Of a stretch of 64,000 nucleotides of DNA, positions 28,921 through 40,385 are shown in pieces. A program made the position numbers and the translations under genes. Source of the stretch: Ignatzschineria ureiclastica (GTDB lineage: Bacteria; Pseudomonadota; Gammaproteobacteria; Cardiobacteriales; Wohlfahrtiimonadaceae); the NCBI RefSeq assembly GCF_003121845.1, contig NZ_QEWQ01000001.1:248001-312000 (forward strand), in the 5' to 3' direction. The notes below the pieces were generated by a model. That model saw only the letters and a program-made list of their open reading frames with translations. It made no database searches and had not been told where the DNA came from. Position 1 is the first letter of the stretch. Every line of letters starts with the position of its first letter.

Positions 28921-31677
28921 ATGAAACAGAGTTATCAACCAGATCAGATAGAAAAAAAATGGTACCAGTTTTGGGAAGAGAATAACCTTTTTAAGCCCAG
29001 TGGCGATACAAGTAAACCCGCTTACTGTATTGTCATTCCGCCACCGAATATCACCGGTAGCCTACACATGGGACATGCGTTCCAAGATACGATTATGGAT
29101 CTTTTGATTCGTTATAATCGTATGCAAGGAAAAAACACCCTCTGGCAACCAGGAACGGATCACGCCGGTATTGCCACACAAATGGTCGTAGAGCGTCAAC
29201 TCAATGCCAACGGTCAAACGCGCCATGACTTAGGTCGTGAGGCTTTCGTTGAGCGTATTTGGGAATGGAAAGCGGAATCTGGTGGTAACATTACTCAACA
29301 GCTTCGCCGAATGGGCGCGAGTGCCGATTGGTCGCGTGAGCGCTTTACGATGGATGAAGGGCTCTCAAAAGCTGTACAAAAAGTCTTCGTATCACTCTAT
29401 AAAGAGGGCTTAATCTATCGCGGCAAACGCCTTGTTAACTGGGATCCGATTCTCAAAACCGCTGTTTCTGATATCGAAGTGGAATCGAAAGAAGAATCAA
29501 GCTCAATGTGGCATCTTCGTTATCCGATTGCCGGCACAGATGAATATCTAGTCGTTGCAACAACGCGCCCTGAAACCATGCTAGGAGATACAGCGGTAGC
29601 GGTTCATCCTGAAGATGAGCGCTATGCCCAATATATTGGCAAAATGATTGATCTGCCATTTTGTGATCGTCAAATTCCTATTATCGCCGATGATTATGTC
29701 GATCCTGAATTTGGAACGGGTTGTGTAAAAATTACCCCTGCCCATGATTTTAATGACTATGAGATGGGTAAACGTCATAATCTACCGATGATTAACGTCT
29801 TCACCGATGAAGCAAAAATCAATGATGAGATGCCGGCAGCCTATCGTGGTCTTGATCGCTTTGATGCTCGTAAACAGATCGTGGCAGACTTCGAGAAAGC
29901 AGGTCTTTTAGAGAAGATCGAACCGCATACTTTAATGATTCCCCGTTGTGATCGAACCAATCAGATCGTTGAGCCTTATCTGACAGATCAATGGTTTGTG
30001 GATGCGAAAACATTGGCAAAACCTGCAATTGAAGCAGTTAAGAACAAAGATATTAAATTTATCCCTCAAAACTGGGAAAATACCTATTTTGAATGGATGA
30101 ACAACATTCAAGATTGGTGTATCTCTCGTCAACTCTGGTGGGGACATCGCATTCCGGCTTGGTATGATGAAGACGGAAATTTCTATGTCGCTGAGAATGA
30201 GGAAGCAGTACGCCGGGAATATAATCTAGGTGCCGATATAGCACTTCGTCAAGATGAAGATGTGTTAGATACTTGGTTCTCCTCTGCCCTTTGGCCGTTC
30301 TCAACACTCGGCTGGCCTGATCAGACAGATGAGTTGAAAACCTTCTACCCTACCTCTGTCCTTGTAACCGGCTTTGATATTATCTTCTTCTGGGTAGCAC
30401 GAATGATTATGTTCGGTCTGCACTTTATGAAAGAGATCCCCTTTAAAGAGGTCTACTTCCATGGTTTAGTGCGTGACCAAGATGGTCAGAAAATGAGTAA
30501 ATCTAAAGGGAATGTACTCGATCCTATCGACTTAATTGATGGTATTGATCTTGAATCTCTCGTTGCAAAACGCACCACAGGCTTGATGCAACCGCAAATG
30601 GCACCGCGCATTGAAGCAGATACACGTCGCCACTTCCCTGATGGGATTCGTGCCTTTGGTACTGATGCACTACGCTTTACCTTTACTGCACTTGCCACCA
30701 ATGGTCGGGATATTATCTTCGATGTAGGTCGAATTGAGGGCTATTCGAACTTCTGTAACAAAATCTGGAATGCATCGAAGTTTGTCTTTATGAATGCAGA
30801 AGGAAAAGAAGTTCAAGAAAATCCTGCGAAGCTCTCTCATATTGATCGTTGGATCAATTCCCGTTTGAGCTATATGCTAACTGAAGTGAATCGTCACATT
30901 GAAAGCTATCGTTTTGACCTTGCAACCCAAGCGCTCTACGATTTCACCTGGCATGAGTTCTGTGACTGGTATTTAGAGCTCACGAAGCCGATTCTCAATG
31001 GTGAGTATTCAGAAGAAGAGAAAGCAGCAACACGTTACAATCTGCTCTTTGTCTTAGATGCGATCCTCAAAGCGCTTCATCCATTTATGCCTTATATCAC
31101 TGAAGAGATTTGGCAGAAATTGATCGAAATCGCGCCGAGCTTTAAGACAGCAGTGAGCATCTCTGTCACAGAATTCCCTGCCGTTGATGCGCGAGATACA
31201 GCACTTGAAGCGGAAGTTGAGTGGTTACAAGAAGTATTATTAGCTGTTCGCCGGATTCGTGGTGAGATGAATATTTCCCCTGGAAAACCACTTGCTGTGC
31301 TTTATGAAAATGCCTCAAGCGAAGATCTTGCCCGTATTGAGCAAAATATGCCATTCTTACAACGGATGGGCCGCCTTGAAAACTTTACAAAAGTAAAGGG
31401 TACAGCACCGGAATCTGCGGTAATGGTGATCGGCAAAATGCGTCTCTTAATTCCACTTGCCGGTTTGATTGATAAAGAGCAAGAGCTTGCGCGCCTTAAT
31501 CGTGAGATTGGTAAAATCGAACCGATTATTAAAGCCTTAACCGCAAAATTGGCAAATCCTGGATTTACCGATAAAGCACCGGCAAAAGTGGTTGAAGGTG
31601 AGCGAGTGAAATTGAGTGATGCAGAAAATCAGCTAGCAGAATTAAAGCAACAGTTAGTGAAGATTGAAGCACTCTAA
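28921..31677 (+). CDS. valS: Valyl-tRNA synthetase
   Basis: This class I synthetase attaches valine to tRNA-Val and edits mischarged threonine. It has 918 residues. The HIGH motif appears as HMGH (49-52, within [13 protein letters not shown]) and KMSKS at about 524-528 ([17 protein letters not shown]). The editing CP1 domain lies between ([18 protein letters not shown]). The anticodon domain and a C-terminal coiled coil ([18 protein letters not shown]) complete it. Length and motif order leave no doubt. It is transcribed alone and ends at a hairpin terminator. Confidence 0.98.
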   Translation: MKQSYQPDQIEKKWYQFWEENNLFKPSGDTSKPAYCIVIPPPNITGSLHMGHAFQDTIMDLLIRYNRMQGKNTLWQPGTDHAGIATQMVVERQLNANGQTRHDLGREAFVERIWEWKAESGGNITQQLRRMGASADWSRERFTMDEGLSKAVQKVFVSLYKEGLIYRGKRLVNWDPILKTAVSDIEVESKEESSSMWHLRYPIAGTDEYLVVATTRPETMLGDTAVAVHPEDERYAQYIGKMIDLPFCDRQIPIIADDYVDPEFGTGCVKITPAHDFNDYEMGKRHNLPMINVFTDEAKINDEMPAAYRGLDRFDARKQIVADFEKAGLLEKIEPHTLMIPRCDRTNQIVEPYLTDQWFVDAKTLAKPAIEAVKNKDIKFIPQNWENTYFEWMNNIQDWCISRQLWWGHRIPAWYDEDGNFYVAENEEAVRREYNLGADIALRQDEDVLDTWFSSALWPFSTLGWPDQTDELKTFYPTSVLVTGFDIIFFWVARMIMFGLHFMKEIPFKEVYFHGLVRDQDGQKMSKSKGNVLDPIDLIDGIDLESLVAKRTTGLMQPQMAPRIEADTRRHFPDGIRAFGTDALRFTFTALATNGRDIIFDVGRIEGYSNFCNKIWNASKFVFMNAEGKEVQENPAKLSHIDRWINSRLSYMLTEVNRHIESYRFDLATQALYDFTWHEFCDWYLELTKPILNGEYSEEEKAATRYNLLFVLDAILKALHPFMPYITEEIWQKLIEIAPSFKTAVSISVTEFPAVDARDTALEAEVEWLQEVLLAVRRIRGEMNISPGKPLAVLYENASSEDLARIEQNMPFLQRMGRLENFTKVKGTAPESAVMVIGKMRLLIPLAGLIDKEQELARLNREIGKIEPIIKALTAKLANPGFTDKAPAKVVEGERVKLSDAENQLAELKQQLVKIEAL

Positions 31678-31717
31678 TCACTCTTATGAATCATTATTCA
31701 TAATATAGATAAGCCTA

Positions 31718-31747
31718 AAGGGTTCGATCAAAATCGAGCCCTTTTTA
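31718..31747 (+). terminator. Terminator of valS
   Basis: AAGGGTTCGAT stem with AAA loop and ATCGAGCCCTT, then TTT, about 40 bp after valS. Confidence 0.88.
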
Positions 31748-31764
31748 TATTTCAAACTAAGAAA

Positions 31765-32412
31765 ATTATTCGCATCGCCGGGGGGAATGAACGCGTTCTT
31801 TTTGCAATCACGCGCCGGCAGATTTGGCATCTTTCAATGCCGGAAGTTTGTAAAACATTATCTATGTCGGAAGTTGTCGCCTTCTGTGCCGATGAATAGT
31901 CGCTTGAGAAGTCGAAAGATTGCTCACTTGCGGACTTGTTAATGCCGAATGATTAGATCGCTCATTTGCGGGCGCGGGATCTGTCTGGAGTTACAAGCAT
32001 TCCCTCCCGCCTTGAATCAGATTTGATTTGAAATAACTAAAAAATTTACCGCATCGCCGGGGGGAATGAACGCGTTCTTTTTGCAATCGCGCGCCGGCAA
32101 TTGTGGCATCTTTCTAGTGCCGGTAGTTATGACGTGAAATAAGAAGATGTATCGCATCGCCGGGGGAATGATCGTGTTCTTCTCATAATCGCGCGCCGGC
32201 AGGCTTGGCATCTTTCAATGCCGGAAGTTTGTAAAACATTATCTATGTCGGAAGTTGTCGCCTTTCGTGCTGGTCAATAACTGTTTGAGAAGTCGAAAGA
32301 TTACTCACTTGCGGACTTGTTAATGCCGAATGATTAGATTGCTCACTTGCGGGCGCGGGATCGGTCTGGAGTTGCAAGCATTCCCTCCCGCCTTGAATCA
32401 GATCTGATTTGA
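31765..32412 (+). repeat. Family B repeat array, three module-1 copies
   Basis: Module 1 (CATCGCCGGGGGGAATGA) begins near 31771, 32049 and 32155. Two nearly identical long spacers (GGAAGTTTGTAAAACATTAT... at about 31842 and 32223) and two module 2b copies (GCGGGCGCGGGATC.GTCTGG ending CCCTCCCGCC) lie between. No gene is visible. Confidence 0.85.
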
Positions 32413-32510
32413 AGAAAATACACCTGTTTAAGTAGTAAAACTTCCCTGTAGAACAGATATTTATTGACGAATATTGAATTTTAAGTAGATTTATTGGATT
32501 AATGAAACTA

Positions 32511-32519
32511 TGCTATAGA
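32511..32519 (+). promoter_or_regulatory. Extended -10 promoter of the alanine symporter gene
   Basis: TGC-TATAGA matches an extended -10 about 40 bp before the ATG. A TTGACG occurs further upstream (32464) but is too far to pair with it. Confidence 0.45.
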
Positions 32520-32556
32520 GTCTTTTGCCTTTATTTTGTACTACTTTGGAGTAATT

Positions 32557-33957
32557 ATGAGTCTTATTAACTGGTTAGTAGGCCCGTTGAATGATTTTAT
32601 TTGGACCTATATTCTGGTCGCATTTCTCATCATTTTAGGGATTTACTTTACAATTCGTACCCGCTTTATCCAAATTCGTCTCTTTAAAGAGATGTTTCGC
32701 TTAACTGTGGAAAAGAACCCTAGTGATGATGGCGTTTCTGCTTTCCAAGCCTTTACGATCAGTGCGGCAAGTCGCGTTGGAACGGGGAATATTGCCGGCG
32801 TTGCCCTTGCGATTGCTGTCGGCGGACCGGGTGCGGTTTTCTGGATGTGGGTGATTGCAATTATCGGCATGTCTACCGCCTTTATCGAAAGTACCCTCGC
32901 ACAAGTCTATAAAGTGAAAGATGGCGATACTTTCCGCGGTGGTCCTGCTTACTATATGCAAAAAGCGCTCGGTTGGAAAAATTTAGGCATTATCTTTGCT
33001 ATTCTCTTAACGATTACCTTCGGCTTTATCTTCAACTCAGTACAATCGAATACGATCGCACAATCGTTCCATTCTGTATTTGGCATTGATACGATTGTCA
33101 TTGGCGCACTATTAGTAATTGCCACCGGTTTAATTATCTTCGGTGGTGTTCGCCGCGTAGTTCACTTTACCCAGATTTGTGTACCTGTAATGGCGGTATT
33201 CTATATCGGTATTGCACTCTATGTAGTTGCGGTGAATATCACTGAAGTCCCCAGAATGTTTATGCTCATTGTTGAAAATGCCTTCGGGATTCAAGAGTTT
33301 GCCGGCGGTGGTCTAGGAATGGCCATTCTTCAAGGAACTCGTCGTGGGCTCTTCTCCAATGAAGCGGGAATGGGATCTGTGCCTAATGCGGCAGCAACTG
33401 CCAATGTCAGTCATCCTGCAAAGCAAGGTTTAGTGCAGAGTTTAGGCGTATTCTTCGATACAATTGTGATCTGTTCGGCAACAGCATTTATTATCCTACT
33501 GTCAGGCATTTATGCAGATGGAACAAGTGCCGGTGGTGTTGTTTTAACGCAAAATTCTCTAGCGCAACAAGTGGGCGATTGGGCGCAATATTTTGTCGCC
33601 ATTGCGATCTTCTTTTTTGCTTTTAGTTCGATTATCGGGAACTACTATTATGGAGAAACGAATATCGAATTTATTAAGAGCAATACCACAGCTCTGCTCT
33701 TCTATCGCCTGATTGTGTTGATGATGGTGATGTTTGGAGCGGTGATGAGTATGGGAATTGTTTGGAGTTTAGCGGATCTCTTTATGGGATTAATGACCAT
33801 TATTAACTTAGTTGTCATCGCGATCTTAGGCAAAATCGCCTTTAAAGTAGCGGATGATTTCTACCGTCAGCTCAAAGAGAAGAAAAATCCTGTATTCAAA
33901 GCAGACTCAATCCCTGGTTTAAAAGGGGCTGAATGTTGGGAAGATTCGAATCAATAG
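32557..33957 (+). CDS. AGCS-family sodium:alanine symporter
   Basis: This inner-membrane carrier takes up alanine or glycine with sodium (or protons). It has 466 residues and about 10-11 hydrophobic helices. The family signature region is seen in SRVGTGNIAGVALAIAVGGP, FIESTLAQVYK and GGPAYYMQKALG, then RRGLFSNEAGMGSVPNAAA. I start it at 32557 (MSLINWLVGP) because GGAG sits six bases upstream; an ATG seven codons earlier lacks a site. Substrate is assigned at family level only. Alanine supply may connect with alaC, but they are far apart. Confidence 0.93.
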   Translation: MSLINWLVGPLNDFIWTYILVAFLIILGIYFTIRTRFIQIRLFKEMFRLTVEKNPSDDGVSAFQAFTISAASRVGTGNIAGVALAIAVGGPGAVFWMWVIAIIGMSTAFIESTLAQVYKVKDGDTFRGGPAYYMQKALGWKNLGIIFAILLTITFGFIFNSVQSNTIAQSFHSVFGIDTIVIGALLVIATGLIIFGGVRRVVHFTQICVPVMAVFYIGIALYVVAVNITEVPRMFMLIVENAFGIQEFAGGGLGMAILQGTRRGLFSNEAGMGSVPNAAATANVSHPAKQGLVQSLGVFFDTIVICSATAFIILLSGIYADGTSAGGVVLTQNSLAQQVGDWAQYFVAIAIFFFAFSSIIGNYYYGETNIEFIKSNTTALLFYRLIVLMMVMFGAVMSMGIVWSLADLFMGLMTIINLVVIAILGKIAFKVADDFYRQLKEKKNPVFKADSIPGLKGAECWEDSNQ

Positions 33958-33979
33958 ATTGATATCAGAGGATTCACTG

Positions 33980-34012
33980 AAAGGGTGCAGCTTTAAATTG
34001 CGCCCTTTTTTA
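33980..34012 (+). terminator. Terminator of the symporter gene
   Basis: AAAGGGTGC/GCGCCCTTT stem followed by T run, about 25 bp after the stop. A Family B array begins about 20 bp later. Confidence 0.88.
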
Positions 34013-34032
34013 TTGTTTACCATTTAAGATAG

Positions 34033-35145
34033 ATGATCGCCGGCATTATTAGTGCTCTTTGGCGTTGGGAATAAGAGAATTTATCGCATCGCCGGGGAGA
34101 ATGATCCCGTTCTTCCGCATATCGTGCGCCGGCAATTGTGGCACTTCTTGATGCCGGGAAATCGTTATTGGATAAGTCGGGAGATCGCTCATGGGGGCGA
34201 TTATTTTGAGACAGTTGAGAGGCTATGAGCTTCTCATAAGCGGGCGCTCGATTGATCTGGATTCGCAAGCATTCCCTCCCGCCTTGAATCAGGTTTTATT
34301 TGAGAATAATAAGAAGATTTATCACATCGCCGGGGGGAATGATCCCGTTCTTTCTGCAATCGTGCGCCGGCAGGTTTGGCATCTTTCAATGCCGGAATCG
34401 TTTGAGAAGTCCAGAGATTGCTCTTTTGCGGGCGATCGGTTTCTCTGGTTGCGCAATTGTTCTATCCCGCACTGGATGAGATTCTATTTGGAATGAATAA
34501 GAAGATTTATCGCATCGCCGGGGGGAATGATTGTGTTCTTTTTGCAATCGTGTGCCGGCAATTGTGGCATCTTTCAATGCCGGAATTGTCGCCTTTCGTG
34601 CCGATGAATAATCGTTTGAGAAGTCGAGAGATTGCTCTTTTGCGGGCGCTCGGTTTCTCTGGTTGCGCAATTGTTCTATCCCGCACTGGATGAGATTCTA
34701 TTTGGAATGAATAAAAGAATTCATCGCATCGCCGGGGGGAATGATCCCGTTCTTCCGCATATCGTGTGCCGGCAGGTCAGGCATCTTTCTAGTGCCGGTA
34801 GTTGTGACGTGAAATAAGAAAATTTACCGCATCGCCGGGGGAATAATCCCGTTCTTTTTGCAATCGTGCGCCGGCAGGTTTGGCATCTTTCTAGTGCTGG
34901 GAATTGTGACGTGAAATAAGAAGATTCATCGCATCGCCGGGGGGAATGATCGTGTTCTTTTAGCAATCGTGCGCCGGCAGATTTGGCATCTTTCTAGTGC
35001 CGGGAATTGTGGCGTTTTCTTGTGCTGGATTAGATTCTATTTGGAATGAATAAGAAAATTTATCGCATCGCCGGGGGGAATGATCGTGTTCTTTTTGCAA
35101 TCGTGCGCCGGCAGGTTTGGCATCTTTCTAGTGCCGGGAATTGTG
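34033..35145 (+). repeat. Family B repeat array, largest (about 1.1 kb)
   Basis: Module 1 (CATCGCCGGGG.GAATGATC ... CGCCGGCA) occurs about seven times (near 34087, 34326, 34513, 34726, 34830, 34931, 35067). Spacing is either about 100 bp (module 1 plus a GTGCCGG-TTGTGACGT spacer) or about 190-240 bp (with module 2a or 2b). The modules thus combine in different orders. Short open frames in both directions follow the repeats and have no ribosome sites. Confidence 0.87.
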
Positions 35146-35172
35146 GCGCTCTTGGGTGGGTTTATTGTGGGC

Positions 35173-35203
35173 ATAAAAAAAGCCATCTCTGGTGAGATGG
35201 CCC
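35173..35203 (-). terminator. Terminator of autotransporter 1
   Basis: On the minus strand GGGCCATCTCACCAGAGATGGC is followed by TTTTTTT. It lies about 110 bp beyond the stop codon of the large gene. Confidence 0.9.
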
Positions 35204-35315
35204 GGCGATTTCACTATCGGGTTGAAGTGAAATGACCGTTTGTATAAGGAGGCGCTATATCAGATCCCTAAGTTATAGCGCTTCCCTATTGGGAGACTTG
35301 TAAACTAATCGTTGA

Positions 35316-38300
35316 TTAGAAATCGTAACGGTAATTTACGTCCACTTTAGTATCACGGTAGCTGTCTTTACCGAAGGTATGAGATACTTCGCCGCCGATA
35401 CGTGAGTGATTGTCAATCTTGAAGTCAGAACCTACTTTAAGTTGGAATAAGTTCTTACCACCCGTTAATGAAAGATCATGGCTATCTTTGTGTAAGCTAT
35501 CGCTGATCTTCACTTTGTTGTTGCTTGTGTTGTGGAAGTAGTTCACGCCAACATAAGGTGTACCACCATTCATTACGCCATTTGCGAATAATGTCGCACC
35601 TAAGCGGAATTGAACGTTGCCACGGCTGCTGCCGTATTGAACACCATCAATTGCACGATGATCTTTCGCTTTCACACCCATGTAAGTGATTTGACCTTGT
35701 GGGACAACTGTCACTGTATCAGAGAGTTTGAACGCATTACCTACTTCGATCGATGCTAAGAGACCATTCGCATTGTATTTCTCAGTTGGGCGACCGTCAC
35801 GCTCTACTTTGTTACGAGTATGAACGTATTGTGCCCATGCATCAACGTAGCCTGCTTCATCAAAGTAGTATGTACCGTATGCACCTAATGCAAAACCGTC
35901 TACTTTGTTATCTGCACGACGACCAGTGATATTGCTGTCAGAGTGACCTGAAGCATGACCGTACGCCGCCATGATACCTGCAGTGTATTCGTTAGTGCTC
36001 ACTAAGTCCTTACCGATACGAAGTGTGAAGTAGTTCACTTTAGAATCGATTTGATCTTTAGTGATGTTACCTTTGAACTTACCGAATGAACCGCCGACGC
36101 TTGTCCATAAGCCGTTACCATCTGCTAAGTACTCACGATCTTCGTAGCTTAATGCAAACATTCTGTTAGACGTTACTAAGTTCGCAAGGTAAGCATTTGC
36201 ATCCACAGAATATTTGTGTACTGGTTTAGCTTCTGGTTTTGGCTCTGGTTGTGGTTTATTACCATTGTCTTCGCCAGGTCCAGGATTAACACCTGTATCT
36301 TCGCCACCATCTTCAACTTCTGACCAGTCACTTGTTAAGAACCACTGTGGACCTTCGCCTAACTTAGCCACTTCAAGACCTTCAGGTGCTTCTTGTGATA
36401 ATGGTTTCAATGTGTACTCATAAAGACCACGAGATACTGGCTCTGCTAATGTTGGGTTGAAGTTATCCGCGCCACCATTTGCTACTGCTGAAGCATCGAT
36501 TAAGAGAACATTGCCTTGTGCATCACCTGTTAAGGTTGCGCTCATGACAGGAGATACAAATACTTTTGCTTTACCATCTGCTGATTCTAAGATCGTTAAG
36601 CGGTCAGCTTCATTACCACCTTCTGCAAGTGAGAAGTGAAGATTTGCTGTACCTCTTGTTACTTTTAATGTATCAACTGCTAAGTGACCGTAAGTTGCAC
36701 CTTCTGCAGTTCTGGTTGCAGCTTCTGCTTCACCTTCTACATTACCGAGGTTTGCATTTTTGAATGCATTACCTACATAAAGATCTGAACCATTTTCGAG
36801 GTTTAATGTAGTCACATAACCATTACCTGCTAATGCACCACCTGATTGAACAGTAATAGGTGAATCAACTTTTAATACCGCTTGAGTATGATCCATACCT
36901 GCAGTTAATTGTAATTCAGGTTTGACTGGTTTAACTTCAGTTTCTGCTTTCACTTCTGGCTTCACTTCAGGTTTTACAAACTCAAAGTTCGCATTACCAT
37001 CAAGCGTTAACATACCACCATCTTTTACAGTGATTGCATTGTGTTCCTTACCGCCAGCCATTTTTGTGCTGAAAGTTGAAGTAATCGCAGGTTTCGCATC
37101 ATCTGCTTTCTCTGCCACTTCTACTTTCGCAAGATCAGCTGCTTTCAATGTTGTGTTACCACCATTGATAGTGAGCTTATTGATAGAGAGTTTTGCTGGA
37201 TCTACTTCTGCAACCTCTTTAGCTTTTGGTGCAGAATCTAAACCTACCGCTAATGAGCTTTCGCCTTCGTTTAAGGTAAGATCTTTCACATCAAACACAC
37301 CGCCATCTGCATGTGTGAATGTCACTGCGTTCATGTTGACAGTTGCTGCTTTATCAAGATTCACAATCTGACCACCATCAATCACTACTTCATTGATGCT
37401 TGTGAGGTCGAGTTTTTTAGTATCGCCGTCAACACCCTTTAAAGTAACAGTTGATTTATCACCCGCAACTTTCTCGCCTTCTTTCTTACCATCTACTTCA
37501 CCATTGGTTAATACCAATTTATCAGCAGTGATGTTAAGAGAAGTTACTTCGTCTTTAGTAGTCATCGCTGACTTATCAACAGTCATCGCCGCACCATTGG
37601 TCAATGTGATGTCGCCATCTACAGTAACGGTTGTGGTGTTTGTACCTTCATCATTAGTATTACCTTCAGGATGCGCAGTACCCACCTCAAACTGCGCACC
37701 ATTAGAGACTGCAATGCTCTCTGCAGTGAGGGTTGAGGTTGCATGTAAAGGATCGGAGCCGTCCTTACCACCATCACCGCCCACAGTTAGGGTTGATGTG
37801 TGTGTAGGCTTACCTTCTGCTGTTGCTTTCAAACCATGACCATCCACAGTGATCTCTTTCGCTGTGAGGTCTGCGTATTTACCAACTTCTAATGCTGCAC
37901 CGCCGGTGATTGATACGTTGTTAGCTGTAACAACAGCATTTTGTGGTACTGTACCACCCTCATTAATTCCACCTTCAGGAAGAGGTTTAGGTGCTACACC
38001 AGCAAATGTTACTGTAGAAGCAGGGCCTAAGTTATCATCTTTATCAACTTTACCAACACCTACAACTTGCGCATCTTTTACAAACTCGCCATCAACATTC
38101 AAATCGCCTTTGATGTTTAAAACAACGCCTGACGCTTTACCTTGAACATCTAACACACCACCGTTTTTCACGTTTACATCGTTATTTACAGTGAGTTTAG
38201 AGTCAGTCACAGTCGCTTTACCGCCTAGACCTGCATTTACTGTTACTTTACTTGATGTTTCATCTTGATTATTTTCAGTGTTAGTTGTGGTTTTAGATGT

Positions 38301-39665
38301 TTCACCGGCAACAAGATTCAATGAATCAATCGTCGCATCTTTAGCGTTTGTGATTGTTAGTGTTGATTGGACATCAGCCATATTTGAGATAGCACCACTC
38401 GAAATAGTAGCTTTATCAGCAGCAGCAAGCGATCCGCCCACAGTCACATCTTTAGCAGTGAGGTTATTTGCATAGATCTCAGCTTTACCATCTACTACAT
38501 CAAGGTTGCCCATTGTGAGGGATTTGATTGGGGTTGCAGCAGCAGTACCAACATTTAATTCAGCTAATACAACAGCAGATCCAGGGGCAGCATCAACCCC
38601 ACCCTTCACACTCACATTACTCATCGTAAGCGTTAAGTCTTTACCTTTAGCGGTTAGGCTTGAAACAGCTTTATCATCTTTAGCACCAACAGTCACATCA
38701 CCAATTTTGATGTTAGAGGCATCTTCAAGATTAGTATTATCAATCTTACCCTGCGCACCACCAGTCAATGAGATTGACTTGATATCGCCTTTGGCTACGT
38801 TTTCGATTTTGAGGGCATTCTCAGCTTTAGCCGTTGCCGCCACAGACAACGCACCTGTGTTGAGGGTGTTGATGTTTTCAAATTTAACGGCATCTGCTTT
38901 AGCTTCAGTTACTGTAATATCACCTTTTACATCTACAGTATTATTTTTGCTAAATGTAAGTGCTGTATCACTTCCTTTTGCAGTAATACTCTTGGTCTCT
39001 ACTTTATTAAAACCAGAGATATTAATTTCTGCTGCAGCAGGTGCTTTAGTATCACCCACATCCGCAGTGAGTTTTGCAGTGCCAAGTTGTTTATCTTGAG
39101 CTACGGACGTACCATCATTCACATTTTTAACTGCAGCATTCCCTTCTAACGTCAACTGAATTTTATCACCAGTCATCTCACCAATAGAAATAGTGCGATT
39201 GAGGTTCGCTGAATTGATTGTTAGCCCCCTATCTCCCTCAAATGCAACTTTCTTGATATCAACATCTTTAGTTGTAAGAGAGTAATCACCCCCTTCATCT
39301 AGAGTAATTTTACCAGTATTATTATCAATTTTATTAGCAACCGACACTCCACCTGCGGCATACTGACTAGAGAATTTGAGGCCATTTTCTCCATCATTAA
39401 CTTCTAGCTTCTCGACCTTACCTGAACCAATCGTTGGCGTTCCATCATCACCTATTTTAGTAACTGTAAGATTTATTAAAGCTTGATCCTGAGCACTTAC
39501 CTCCGCCATCGCAACGCCACCTAGCGCTAATGCACCGGCGATGACTGACACCGCTACTTTGGACATTGTGCTACGTTTTGCTTTCTTACGTGAGCTGCCG
39601 ATTTCAGAAGTTACATCCCATCTATTCATGGACTTATTCCATACAACTTTAAATACTCTGTTCAT
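35316..39665 (-). CDS. Classical autotransporter, large beta-helix passenger (AT1)
   Basis: This is a type Va secreted or surface protein of 1449 residues. An extended signal peptide (ESPR, MNRVFKVVWNKSMNRWDVTSE) is followed by a hydrophobic core ending near AEVSA (about 58). The passenger (60-1120) is Thr/Asn/Asp/Val/Lys-rich with repeating strand-turn patterns, as in beta-helical passengers. A Pro/Glu/Lys linker (about 1120-1155, NPGPGEDNGNKPQPEPKPE) leads to a barrel of about 285 residues ending NYRYDF, with the terminal Phe used in BAM recognition. It is a clear paralogue of the 40.6-44.1 kb gene, especially in the pre-barrel and barrel. Adhesin is the usual role, but no ligand is predicted. 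Confidence 0.93.
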   Translation of the reverse strand: MNRVFKVVWNKSMNRWDVTSEIGSSRKKAKRSTMSKVAVSVIAGALALGGVAMAEVSAQDQALINLTVTKIGDDGTPTIGSGKVEKLEVNDGENGLKFSSQYAAGGVSVANKIDNNTGKITLDEGGDYSLTTKDVDIKKVAFEGDRGLTINSANLNRTISIGEMTGDKIQLTLEGNAAVKNVNDGTSVAQDKQLGTAKLTADVGDTKAPAAAEINISGFNKVETKSITAKGSDTALTFSKNNTVDVKGDITVTEAKADAVKFENINTLNTGALSVAATAKAENALKIENVAKGDIKSISLTGGAQGKIDNTNLEDASNIKIGDVTVGAKDDKAVSSLTAKGKDLTLTMSNVSVKGGVDAAPGSAVVLAELNVGTAAATPIKSLTMGNLDVVDGKAEIYANNLTAKDVTVGGSLAAADKATISSGAISNMADVQSTLTITNAKDATIDSLNLVAGETSKTTTNTENNQDETSSKVTVNAGLGGKATVTDSKLTVNNDVNVKNGGVLDVQGKASGVVLNIKGDLNVDGEFVKDAQVVGVGKVDKDDNLGPASTVTFAGVAPKPLPEGGINEGGTVPQNAVVTANNVSITGGAALEVGKYADLTAKEITVDGHGLKATAEGKPTHTSTLTVGGDGGKDGSDPLHATSTLTAESIAVSNGAQFEVGTAHPEGNTNDEGTNTTTVTVDGDITLTNGAAMTVDKSAMTTKDEVTSLNITADKLVLTNGEVDGKKEGEKVAGDKSTVTLKGVDGDTKKLDLTSINEVVIDGGQIVNLDKAATVNMNAVTFTHADGGVFDVKDLTLNEGESSLAVGLDSAPKAKEVAEVDPAKLSINKLTINGGNTTLKAADLAKVEVAEKADDAKPAITSTFSTKMAGGKEHNAITVKDGGMLTLDGNANFEFVKPEVKPEVKAETEVKPVKPELQLTAGMDHTQAVLKVDSPITVQSGGALAGNGYVTTLNLENGSDLYVGNAFKNANLGNVEGEAEAATRTAEGATYGHLAVDTLKVTRGTANLHFSLAEGGNEADRLTILESADGKAKVFVSPVMSATLTGDAQGNVLLIDASAVANGGADNFNPTLAEPVSRGLYEYTLKPLSQEAPEGLEVAKLGEGPQWFLTSDWSEVEDGGEDTGVNPGPGEDNGNKPQPEPKPEAKPVHKYSVDANAYLANLVTSNRMFALSYEDREYLADGNGLWTSVGGSFGKFKGNITKDQIDSKVNYFTLRIGKDLVSTNEYTAGIMAAYGHASGHSDSNITGRRADNKVDGFALGAYGTYYFDEAGYVDAWAQYVHTRNKVERDGRPTEKYNANGLLASIEVGNAFKLSDTVTVVPQGQITYMGVKAKDHRAIDGVQYGSSRGNVQFRLGATLFANGVMNGGTPYVGVNYFHNTSNNKVKISDSLHKDSHDLSLTGGKNLFQLKVGSDFKIDNHSRIGGEVSHTFGKDSYRDTKVDVNYRYDF

Positions 39666-39750
39666 ATTATAAATTTCCTATCTATTTAAGATATATCTTG
39701 AATTGACAAATACTTAGAACCGCAAAAACGCGTCTAGGTGATTCCGGATT

Positions 39751-39778
39751 ATTATTATATATCTATTTATTTTGTCAA
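39751..39778 (-). promoter_or_regulatory. Promoter candidate of autotransporter 1
   Basis: On the minus strand TTGACA (39778-39773) is followed by an AT-only stretch with AATAAT at 16 bp and TATAAT at 13 bp. The 14-mer AAATAAATTGACAA around the -35 also occurs upstream of the second autotransporter (44206-44219). The rest of 39780-40212 is AT-rich and I see nothing else in it. Confidence 0.5.
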
Positions 39779-40212
39779 TTTATTTATAGATATTCATATT
39801 CAAATCGAATTTAGTAAATAATATTATATTTTGTGAGAATTTCACATAAAAACGGCGAATTACCCAAAATTTTCAACCAATCTGAGTCTAAATTTCCCAT
39901 AAAAAAGATTTATTAGGGGTTATATCTTCATAATTTTATAAAAAATGTTAAATATAAAACGATTATAAAAACCGATTTTTTTGCTTTAAAACGCATTTTT
40001 GACTATATTTTTTACAAATTTTAATCGACAAAATCGCAAAAACCACTCAGATAGAACGCCGATTTTTGCACAATATAACTGTATGATTCTATTTTAGTTT
40101 TTAGGGTTCCCCGATTTGAATGGGGATTTATGACAGGTTGTGTCATAACTTATCGCCGATAAAGCGGGATTCATGGGGAGGAAATCGGGGGAGATCGCCA
40201 AGAGAGGCGCAA

Positions 40213-40243
40213 TAAAAAAGTCACCAGCGAGGGGCTGATGACT
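40213..40243 (-). terminator. Terminator downstream of autotransporter 2
   Basis: On the minus strand GTCATCAGCCCCTCGCTGGTGAC precedes TTTTTT. It lies about 350 bp past the stop codon of the gene it would serve, with a MITE in between. Confidence 0.7.
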
Positions 40244-40253
40244 TCGATTGATA

Positions 40254-40385
40254 TATAGTTATGTCGGTTCAAAATAAGCTTATTTAAATGCCGGCGCATC
40301 GGCTGTAATAAGTAAGGAAGCCATTCTATCCGGCATCTTGCAAGTGTTGTTTAAAATCATTTTTCTTAAACCAAATTCAACTATA
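40254..40385 (-). repeat. Family A Correia-like MITE, short form, reverse
   Basis: A copy of about 131 bp in reverse orientation: TATAGTTATGTCGGTTCAAA at the left, TTAAACCAAATTCAACTATA at the right. It lies inside the 3' untranslated stretch of the second autotransporter. Confidence 0.85.

Noticed and set aside
34191-34966. Short open frames across the 34-35 kb array (both strands)
   Set aside because: They follow the repeat modules, lack ribosome sites and share residues only because the DNA repeats.
25741-35145. Repeat arrays as a possible CRISPR
   Set aside because: Repeats are 50-100 bp, imperfect, irregularly spaced and partly combined with each other; spacers are themselves repeated and no cas gene is present.
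34033-35145. Array of attC-like sites (superintegron)
   Set aside because: GC-rich hairpins recur, but there are no cassette genes between them and no integrase in the window.
36214-39099. Series of plus-strand open frames opposite AT1
   Set aside because: Antisense shadows of a low-complexity Thr/Asn/Val-rich gene, with no ribosome sites.
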